From: Nanobdellota archaeon
Lineage (GTDB): Archaea; Nanobdellota; Nanobdellia; Pacearchaeales; GW2011-AR1
DNA: 37,403 nucleotides
NCBI GenBank assembly: GCA_030648155.1
Contig: JAUSIK010000019.1
Span: 1 to 37,403, forward strand
Direction of reading: 5' to 3'
Position numbers and translations under genes: made by a program. Below the pieces are notes generated by a model that worked only from the letters and a program-made list of their open reading frames with translations, was not told the origin of the DNA and made no database searches. Position 1 is the stretch's first letter. Every line of letters starts with the position of its first letter. Of the stretch, positions 30,271 through 37,403 are shown piece by piece.

Positions 30271-31098
30271 ATGATGAAAAATCGTGCAAATCTTATTTCT
30301 GGATCCATTGCCTTAGGATTATCAATTTTACTGCTAATGGTGGGTCCAGCACATGCCTTCATCCTAGATATGAACATCACAGATAAGACTCCTTCTTTAG
30401 GCGACATAACTACATTCAAATTATCCGCAGAAGTAGAAGAGAATGAAGTTGTTCCAATAGATTATTTCGTTTTGAAGCTGGATGGAGTTGAAAATACAGC
30501 CTGTAAATTTCTTCCTAATGCCACTATATTAGAAGGTTGCAGCGGAATGACCATTAGTGCTCTTTCATCTCCGGAGTTCGGTTATAGTTATGGATATGGT
30601 TTCCTTACAGGCAAATTCACTTTTGAAATAGATTTAGATACATCTTTCTATAGTGTTGGGCATTACACAACTAAATTAATTGCCTTTACAAATGGAAATT
30701 CAGTAGAATTTCTTGGCGAAGATCTAAATATCAAAGCCACCAAAGTAACTGCATGTTCAGTTAGGGCAGAAGATGGATTATTGATAGTGGAGGATAAAGA
30801 AATAACTAAAAATAAATTAAACTTTAGAATCCCACTGCAAAAAGCCTCACAAGGCCAAGGATTCCTTACAGGCCAGAACAAAGGCAGATTTTCTTACAAA
30901 TTTGATGTTCAAGAAATAAAGAGAAACGATGATAAAATCTTGAGAGTTGTAACAAATGGAGAGTATAAGTTAGGCCAAAAGAAGGGAGTTATTAGCCATG
31001 CAATAATCACTTTAGATAAAAAGAAAAAGACAGTTTCTGTTGTGAATGACGTTTTCCAAGCAGAAAACCTAGAAGTTAGTTTTATGAAAGGCTGTTAA
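30271..31098 (+). CDS. Secreted protein with signal peptide
   Basis: The 275-residue protein has a signal sequence (residues 8-30, GSIALGLSILLLMVGPAHA, likely cut after AHA). The mature part is strand-rich, with DITTFKLSAEVEENEVVPID reminiscent of Ig-like or S-layer associated domains and three or four cysteines. ATG 30274 is an alternative start. A TTTATATAC box lies at about 30216-30224, giving a short leader. It probably resides on the cell surface. The family is not recognised. Confidence 0.65.
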   Translation: MMKNRANLISGSIALGLSILLLMVGPAHAFILDMNITDKTPSLGDITTFKLSAEVEENEVVPIDYFVLKLDGVENTACKFLPNATILEGCSGMTISALSSPEFGYSYGYGFLTGKFTFEIDLDTSFYSVGHYTTKLIAFTNGNSVEFLGEDLNIKATKVTACSVRAEDGLLIVEDKEITKNKLNFRIPLQKASQGQGFLTGQNKGRFSYKFDVQEIKRNDDKILRVVTNGEYKLGQKKGVISHAIITLDKKKKTVSVVNDVFQAENLEVSFMKGC

Positions 31099-31141
31099 AT
31101 TTTACAACAATCTTTAAAAGCCTTCTTATTGATTTTACTAT

Positions 31142-31507
31142 ATGTCTGCTAAAGAGGAGCTAGAGGACTTAATCAAAAAAGAAATATTCAAGGACTATCA
31201 TGCTTTGATTGAAGATCCCTTGAAGAGTTTAGTATCAAACGTAGCAGATAGATTGCATTACGCCTTCGAGACAAGTACAGGATTTAATGGAGTTAATGGT
31301 TCGTTCATATTTTCATCCAGAGAAATGGTCGCTCTGTTTCATAATATTGGCTATACCAATGGTGAAACCCCAGTAAAATTCGGTAAAGAGTATTGCGCAA
31401 TGCTCACTCCAAAAGCCAGAGAGATGTATGATAAACTAATCAGTGAAGGTTTTTATAAAACTTCCAACATTGCTAAAGTTCAAGAGTACAACCCAGGAAA
31501 AGAATAA
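31142..31507 (+). CDS. Hypothetical soluble protein
   Basis: The 121-residue protein is acidic and helical at the start (KEELEDLIKKEIFKDYHALI), followed by a mixed region. CTTTAAAAGCC about 25-30 bases upstream is the likely promoter. No family is recognised. It lies just before the giant secreted protein gene but has its own promoter. Confidence 0.5.
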   Translation: MSAKEELEDLIKKEIFKDYHALIEDPLKSLVSNVADRLHYAFETSTGFNGVNGSFIFSSREMVALFHNIGYTNGETPVKFGKEYCAMLTPKAREMYDKLISEGFYKTSNIAKVQEYNPGKE

Positions 31508-31561
31508 TCAATAATACTAGCCATGAGAAAGGTTTTTATTCTATCTTTTCTACCTTTACAT

Positions 31562-34500
31562 ATGAAAAAAAGAGCCAGAAAATTTTTTCCATTATTAATA
31601 TATTCAATCCTATTTTTTATAATTGTAACTTCACTAATTATTGCAATAAATTTACAGCCGGATAAATCAAAAATCTTAAAAAAAACAACTGAAAATGAAG
31701 CAATATACGGCGGGCAAAACGGATTTAATGAAGGAAAAATTAACTTCCAGCCCATTGCAATTACAGAACAACAATTCACATTTTCGCCTCCGCGCATTGG
31801 TGCGCACACTGTGGCTGAATCATCAGGTGTTGTAGCTTCAAGGGTTTATCCTGGAATTTATTGGATGATTGGGGATTCTGGCCAACCTGCAAGAATTCAC
31901 GCAGTAAATGAAACAGGATCATTAAAAAGATCATTTGATGTTTCAGGTTCAAGTAATATAGACTGGGAAGATATTGCCCTTGATGAAAACAACAATATCT
32001 GGATTGCTGATACGGGAGATAATGCTCAAACAAGAAATGACTACATTTTATATAGGGTGGCAGAGCCAAATCCTTTCGGAACTGGTGTAAGTGTAACACC
32101 CACAATCTTTAGGTTTATCTATCCTGATGGCAAAAAAGATTCAGAAGCGGTATTTATATGGCAGAATGTTCCTTATGTCGTGCAGAAGCGCCCGCAAAAT
32201 GCACGAGTATACAGGTTCCCTGAATTAGATTCTTCAAAAACAGTTACATTGACATTTGTTGGAGAGTTCAATAATGCTAATAATTGGATAACTGGGGCAG
32301 ATATTTCTAGAGATGGAAAAAGATTGGCTCTATCAAATGACGGCGCTGATTATCATTGGGTAATTGAAAGATCAGAATCTTCCGCATCTATTTCAGATTT
32401 TTTCAATTCCCCTATTAGCCAGTGGAGAATGCAGTTTTCTAACGAACAATCAGAAGCGATTGCATTTGTAAATGGAACTTATGATTTAATAGTCACTAGT
32501 GAATATGATACCCCTGCAGGAACTAATGGGATCATATGGAAAATAAATAAAGAGATGTATGATCTTACACCCTATAACTTTACATTTTCAGCAGGTGGAG
32601 ATCATGGTTGGAATGCAAATACTAATGCAAGTCTTAGAAAATTAAGAGATTTACAATCTAACTTTTATTTAGCTCTTGGAGATATGAGTTACGGTCCTGC
32701 AAATACCGAAAGCGATTGGTGCAATATGGTAAAATCTTATTTAGGGAGCACATTTCCATTTGAACTTGTGTCTGGAAACCATGAAGACGATTCAAGGGTA
32801 AATGGCTACATTGGAAATTTTGCATCATGCCTTCCAGATCTATTAAATTCTAATGGAGTATATTCTGCACAGTATTATTTTGATTATCAAAATCTAGCAA
32901 GGGTTATTATGATATCACCTAATCTTAATATAGATGGCAAGGCATATTCATATAATCAAGGAACTAGCCAGTATAATTGGCTTTCTGACTCTATTGATCA
33001 AGCGAGATCAGCAGGAATCCCATGGATAGTGGTTGGAATGCACAAAAATTGCATAACTCCTGCTACAAAATCATGCGAAGTGGGAGTAGATCTAATGAAT
33101 CTTTTAATTACAAAGAAAGTGGATTTAATTCTGCAAGGCCATGACCATATTTACGCAAGATCTAAACAATTAAGCTGTCTTTCTTTGAATTCATACAATC
33201 CATCTTGCATAACCGATGATGGTTCGGATAGCTCCTACTCTAAAGGAAAAGGGCCCGTTATAGTTATCGATGGTACTTTTGGAAGATCTTTATATTCAAT
33301 TAATACTGCCGATACAGAAATTGGATATTTTTCGAAATGGATGGGGGAAAATGTTAACCCTTCATATGGATTCGTTCAATTTAGTGTAAATGAAAAACAA
33401 TTATCTTCCAGATTTATTTTATCTTCAGGGACATATACTGATTCATTCACAATAAAGCAATCCTGTGATAATGCTGATTTTGATCAAGATGGTTATAATA
33501 GCAATTTCTGCGGAGGGAATGATTGTAATGATTATAATAATGCTATCAATCCATCTGCACAAGAAATATGTTCAGATAATGTAGATAACAACTGTAATCT
33601 CCAAATAGATACTAGCGATGCATTTTGCAGCCAGCCAAAGGAAATCGAAGCATTTAATAGAGATGGACAGACTTTCTTAACATGGAAGGAATTTAGTGAT
33701 TTCTTCATTGAAAATTTAACATTTGAAGAATATATTTCTATATTAAATACCTATCCCCAAATTAAATATGGAATTTATAGACATACATCTCCTATAAATT
33801 CTTTAAATCTGGCCCAAGCTGAAAAAATTGCCGAAGTAGGAATTGGAACAGGATACAATAGATATCTTTATGGGGCTAATAGTTATTCATCTTCTAGAGA
33901 CATACCTCGATTTGTAATACAAGAAGGAATCGGTGGATGGAATTCTGGTGAGTTGCCTTTGAATACAGGTTTATATGTTCATACAACTACAGAGCCAAAC
34001 GGCGAATTCTACTATGCAGTAACATTTATCAACAATACTATTGAAAATGTAAACGATTTTTCTTCCTCTAATTCATTGCAAAGTCGAATTTCAGAAAACT
34101 TGAATAATGATTGGAGGCCCATTATTCAAAATTCAAGCCAAAGATCTTACCTTGTTCAAGGTCCGCCTAATAAGGCATACACATTTAATACAGAAATCTA
34201 TACAAGATGGGAAGCTCCACCACTAACTAATTTGGCGACACAAGCGCAAAATTACCGAGTAGAAATACCAGTAAACGTTCAGCCCCCATATAAGGTAATG
34301 GTTATGTTGCACTCACATTTAAGCAATCTTCTTGAAATGGCGTCCCCTTATTATTTTGATGGAATTATTTTAGCAGCAAATGATTTCGTCCCTATTTCTT
34401 CTCCAATGAGCACTTGGTGGTCAGGTTGGAATGAAAATTATAATTTTACAGACACCTCAAAATGTTTTAGAGGGGAATGTTCCAACATGGGCAAGTACTA

Positions 34501-37403
34501 TACGAGGGATCGAGTTGTTTCATTCTTAGAATGGTCAAAAACAAATTGGCAAATTAATGATCAAAAGATAGGATGTTCAGGTGCATCCATGGGCGGTACT
34601 GGTGCTAGAAGATTTTGTTTGCAAAATCCTCAAATATTTAGTTATGTAGTAGGGAAAGTTGAGGGAAATCCTCAAAATGATTTTGAACATCTCTTTGGAA
34701 AACCAAGCGATGGCGTCATTAACGATAATGGAATTCCAATATGGGACGAGCTTAATATCACTTATTGGCTGAGAGAGAACCTAACTAGAGAAACCCCATT
34801 TATCACATTTTCTTATGGGAAGCCGGATAATATATTCAATTGGGGTAACTCGATAGAATTTTATAGGGCAATGAGAGATACAAGGAGACCATTTATATTT
34901 CGTTGGGGGACACAAGGCCATAGTCAGTCTGTTTTATCTGTTGGATTAAATACCACTAATAATGTATCAATTGAAACAATGGAATTTCTAAAAAATAAAG
35001 CTTTGCCTGCTTTCTACAATTTCAGCTTGGATAATAATCCAGGAAACGGAGATATTAATGATGGGGACATTGAAGGATTTATTAATGGATACCAAAGATG
35101 GGATCCAAATACAATAATTGATCAGCCAACTCATTTTGAAATGGAAATGTGGCTGATAAATAAGTCTTCCAATATTACTGGGACAATGGACATAACTCTT
35201 AGAAAATTGCAAAGTTTTGCAGTAGTATCAGGTCAATCATTTAATTGGAAATTAATGGAGGATGCTTTAATTGTTAAACAAGGAACGGGAGTAGTAGATG
35301 AATGGGGGCTTGTTAATATTGAAAATATTGTATTGACAAACTCAACAAAGAGAAATTTAGTAATAGACACATTAAGTGTTTCTAACCCATTATGCGGAAA
35401 TAATATTGTAGAATCTGGAGAGGCGTGTGATGATGGAAATACCGACAATGGAGATGGATGCTCCTCAATTTGTACTGTTGAAGTGCCAGCTTGTACTTTA
35501 AGCAATGCTTATTGGTTAACAACTAATGCAGTACAAGGACAGAGTGTTAGCTTGAGAGTTGAAGGAAACAATTGTAATGGAAAGACATTAGACTTCAATG
35601 TTTACGAAGCTGATGATGCCGATCCAGATGAAAACGCTAATATTAATCCAACAAGTGTTACGTTTGTCAATAATCTTGCTACTGGAACATGGAATGCAGA
35701 ATGGCAATGTGATGGAGATTTTGGCGGGGTTTGTACTTATGGAGATCCAGAATATTACTTTACAGCAACGGTAAGAAATGAAGGGACAAGTATTAGCAGT
35801 GAAGGAAGAGCAAGTGGAAGTTTAGATATTACTGAATTAAGTGCAACTTGCGGTAATGGAATATTACAAGGAACTGAACAATGCGACGACGGAAATACAA
35901 TTAATAGTGATGCATGTACAAATTCATGCACATCTGCAATATGCGGAGATAATATTGTAAGAAGTGGGTTTGAAATTTGTGATGGAAATACAAGAATATG
36001 TACTATTAATGGTTATGCAGGAACACAGGCTTGTAATAATCAGTGCAACGCATTTAATACTTGCATTGCAACAGAATCATGTGGCGACGGAAGAATTAAT
36101 GGAAATGAAATTTGTGACGATGGGGCAAATAATGGAAATGCTAATAAATGCAATCTTCAATGCACAGAAATTACTGCTTCTCTTTGCGGAAATAGTATTA
36201 CCGAAGCAGGAGAACAATGCGACGACGGAAATACTATTCAAACAGATAGTTGTTTGAATACTTGTGTGAGCACTACATGTGGAGATGGTATAGTACAAAG
36301 TCCAAATGGGAATAATGTAAATGAAATATGCGATGATGGTGTAGACAATGGAAATGCCAATAAGTGCAATTCTCAATGCACTGGATTAACCTCGGCATTG
36401 TGCGGTAATAATATTATAGAAACTGGTGAAGCATGCGACGATGGAAACACAGTTAATACTGACGATTGCACAAACTCCTGCATTACTGCTGTTTGTGGCG
36501 ATGGAATAACTAGAATAGGTATTGAAGAATGCGATGCGGGCACTATTGGAAATTCACAATGCACTTCCTTATGTAAATTAACAACATGTGGCGATGGAAT
36601 AATACAAAGTCCAAATGGAATTGGTGTAAATGAAATTTGCGATGGGGGTTCTATGGCATGCAGTGAGAATGGATATAATGGGGTTGCAGGTTGTAATGGA
36701 TTATGCACTGCCTTTGCATCTTGTGTATTGACAGAATCATGCGGTGATGGAATAATACAAAGTACTGCTGGAGAGACATGCGATGATTCTAATAATATCG
36801 ATGGAGACGGTTGCAATGCTTTGTGTAAATTGGAAGTTCTAGGATGTGATGATATAGATGGAGATGGATATGGGGTAGGCGAGACATTAAGCTGTGATTC
36901 ATTAGAGATAGACTGTAATGATAATAATATAAATATTCATCCTAATGCAATAGAAATATGCAACGGCATAGATGATAATTGTGCATTAGGCATTAGCGAT
37001 GAAATAACTAATACATATTATCTTGATGGAGATAATGATCAATATGGGAATGCGAGTTCTACTATTAAAGCATGTACAGCTCCTTTAGGATATGTCCTTA
37101 ACGGATTGGATTGCAATGATGATGATGTTCTGGTTTATCAGGCCATAGCATGCACTTATAATTCTCTTAGTTGTGGTGCTTATCAGTTATGCGCACAAGA
37201 ATGCCCTGTTCCTCCAGCAGAAATTTGCGGGAACAATGTAGATGAAAATTGCAATGGTGCGATTGAACAATGCTCCATCGCAAGTCCTGTTCTATTATAT
37301 TTGAATCCTAAGAATGTTACGTATAAAAATCAATTGATTCCTCTTAATTTCACAGCAATTGGGGCAAGTAATTGCTGGTATGTTTATGATGGAGTGCAGT
37401 TTA
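31562..37403 (+). CDS. Giant secreted mosaic protein (beta-propeller, metallophosphatase, esterase-like, DUF4215/MopE repeats), 3' end outside window
   Basis: I read one uninterrupted frame from ATG 31562 to the window edge (at least 1947 codons). After a membrane segment (about 9-31) comes a propeller-like region with DWEDIALDENNNIWIADTGD (about 135-160). Next is a calcineurin-like phosphatase: GGDHGW (about 345), LALGDMSYGP, SGNHEDD (about 404) and LQGHDHIYAR (about 524). A MopE-type motif (DCNDYNNAINPSAQEIC) follows. Then an alpha/beta-hydrolase-like region has GASMGG (about 1005) as the nucleophile elbow. From about 1278 to 1760 there are many DUF4215 repeats of the form CGNNIVESGEACDDGN, and then at least three more MopE-type motifs. 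It should be a disulfide-rich, metal-binding surface protein. A TATA-like GGTTTTTATTC near 31531 precedes it. Confidence 0.85.
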   Translation, partial: MKKRARKFFPLLIYSILFFIIVTSLIIAINLQPDKSKILKKTTENEAIYGGQNGFNEGKINFQPIAITEQQFTFSPPRIGAHTVAESSGVVASRVYPGIYWMIGDSGQPARIHAVNETGSLKRSFDVSGSSNIDWEDIALDENNNIWIADTGDNAQTRNDYILYRVAEPNPFGTGVSVTPTIFRFIYPDGKKDSEAVFIWQNVPYVVQKRPQNARVYRFPELDSSKTVTLTFVGEFNNANNWITGADISRDGKRLALSNDGADYHWVIERSESSASISDFFNSPISQWRMQFSNEQSEAIAFVNGTYDLIVTSEYDTPAGTNGIIWKINKEMYDLTPYNFTFSAGGDHGWNANTNASLRKLRDLQSNFYLALGDMSYGPANTESDWCNMVKSYLGSTFPFELVSGNHEDDSRVNGYIGNFASCLPDLLNSNGVYSAQYYFDYQNLARVIMISPNLNIDGKAYSYNQGTSQYNWLSDSIDQARSAGIPWIVVGMHKNCITPATKSCEVGVDLMNLLITKKVDLILQGHDHIYARSKQLSCLSLNSYNPSCITDDGSDSSYSKGKGPVIVIDGTFGRSLYSINTADTEIGYFSKWMGENVNPSYGFVQFSVNEKQLSSRFILSSGTYTDSFTIKQSCDNADFDQDGYNSNFCGGNDCNDYNNAINPSAQEICSDNVDNNCNLQIDTSDAFCSQPKEIEAFNRDGQTFLTWKEFSDFFIENLTFEEYISILNTYPQIKYGIYRHTSPINSLNLAQAEKIAEVGIGTGYNRYLYGANSYSSSRDIPRFVIQEGIGGWNSGELPLNTGLYVHTTTEPNGEFYYAVTFINNTIENVNDFSSSNSLQSRISENLNNDWRPIIQNSSQRSYLVQGPPNKAYTFNTEIYTRWEAPPLTNLATQAQNYRVEIPVNVQPPYKVMVMLHSHLSNLLEMASPYYFDGIILAANDFVPISSPMSTWWSGWNENYNFTDTSKCFRGECSNMGKYYTRDRVVSFLEWSKTNWQINDQKIGCSGASMGGTGARRFCLQNPQIFSYVVGKVEGNPQNDFEHLFGKPSDGVINDNGIPIWDELNITYWLRENLTRETPFITFSYGKPDNIFNWGNSIEFYRAMRDTRRPFIFRWGTQGHSQSVLSVGLNTTNNVSIETMEFLKNKALPAFYNFSLDNNPGNGDINDGDIEGFINGYQRWDPNTIIDQPTHFEMEMWLINKSSNITGTMDITLRKLQSFAVVSGQSFNWKLMEDALIVKQGTGVVDEWGLVNIENIVLTNSTKRNLVIDTLSVSNPLCGNNIVESGEACDDGNTDNGDGCSSICTVEVPACTLSNAYWLTTNAVQGQSVSLRVEGNNCNGKTLDFNVYEADDADPDENANINPTSVTFVNNLATGTWNAEWQCDGDFGGVCTYGDPEYYFTATVRNEGTSISSEGRASGSLDITELSATCGNGILQGTEQCDDGNTINSDACTNSCTSAICGDNIVRSGFEICDGNTRICTINGYAGTQACNNQCNAFNTCIATESCGDGRINGNEICDDGANNGNANKCNLQCTEITASLCGNSITEAGEQCDDGNTIQTDSCLNTCVSTTCGDGIVQSPNGNNVNEICDDGVDNGNANKCNSQCTGLTSALCGNNIIETGEACDDGNTVNTDDCTNSCITAVCGDGITRIGIEECDAGTIGNSQCTSLCKLTTCGDGIIQSPNGIGVNEICDGGSMACSENGYNGVAGCNGLCTAFASCVLTESCGDGIIQSTAGETCDDSNNIDGDGCNALCKLEVLGCDDIDGDGYGVGETLSCDSLEIDCNDNNINIHPNAIEICNGIDDNCALGISDEITNTYYLDGDNDQYGNASSTIKACTAPLGYVLNGLDCNDDDVLVYQAIACTYNSLSCGAYQLCAQECPVPPAEICGNNVDENCNGAIEQCSIASPVLLYLNPKNVTYKNQLIPLNFTAIGASNCWYVYDGVQF

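Noticed and set aside
31480..36816. Minus-strand frames opposite the giant secreted protein
   Set aside because: They are antisense to a continuous frame full of recognisable cysteine repeats; the repeats create long open mirror frames.
35390..36840. CRISPR-like spacing of repeated TGCGACGATGGAAAT-type words
   Set aside because: The repeats are in frame and encode DUF4215 units (C-D-D-G-N) that vary in length; they are protein repeats, not a CRISPR array.

Overview
The window is AT-rich and almost certainly archaeal. Many genes have a TATA-like box centred about 26 bases before the start codon (leaderless genes), a few have a GGAGG or GGTGG ribosome site, and several gene types are typical of archaea: a two-part Lrp/AsnC regulator, a DPM1/GtrB-type glycosyltransferase, HEPN-MNT pairs and archaeal RelE/RelB. 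Small gene size, giant secreted cysteine-rich proteins and lone hypothetical genes suggest a DPANN lineage (Woesearchaeota/Pacearchaeota-like). That placement is an inference, because no rRNA or ribosomal gene is present.

Layout. (1) 1-9.5 kb and parts of 13.8-17.2 kb: a surface glycan/glycoprotein locus. It holds a GT-C membrane transferase between two paralogous anchored extracellular proteins, then a minus-strand operon (GT2, two methyltransferases, a lipid-linked sugar flippase, two GT4 enzymes), and further on another GT4 and a polyprenyl-phosphate glycosyltransferase. (2) 9.5-15.7 kb: this locus is interrupted by toxin-antitoxin or defence-like modules. These are a NYN-domain nuclease gene with a strongly folded leader, a HEPN-MNT pair, a PBECR-like protein followed by three DUF2283 proteins, a RelE-like/winged-helix pair, and a RelE toxin with a convergent antitoxin. 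A 109-bp direct repeat of the 5' end of a GT4 gene flanks the NYN/HEPN-MNT insert. A candidate free-standing structured RNA lies at 15594-15694. (3) 17.2-20.4 kb: a small membrane protein and a 963-residue secreted protein with dockerin-like and RTX-like calcium-binding repeats. (4) 20.4-27.4 kb: a run of small unrelated genes (ppGpp-hydrolase-like HD protein, deoxyribosyltransferase-like, GNAT, metallopeptidase-like, AdoMet-decarboxylase-like, Lrp with lysine 2,3-aminomutase-like, MazG-like, ASCH). (5) 27.9-31.5 kb: small, mostly unrecognised genes, each with its own promoter. (6) 31562 to the window end: one huge open, secreted mosaic protein (beta-propeller-like, metallophosphatase, esterase-like, many DUF4215 and MopE-like repeats).

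The most unusual observation is in region 4. Ten imperfect palindromic sites share a 13-bp core related to TTATAAATATGCC, all in the same orientation. One lies at each boundary between genes, whichever way the genes point, including two boundaries between convergent genes. The outer arms of the two sites that bracket a gene are usually complementary to each other, so each gene (once a divergent pair) sits in a unit with terminal inverted repeats. This looks like a gene-cassette array made by site-specific recombination, comparable to an integron array without its integrase or to Xer/pdif modules, but the sites do not carry the canonical attC boxes. No recombinase is present in the window.
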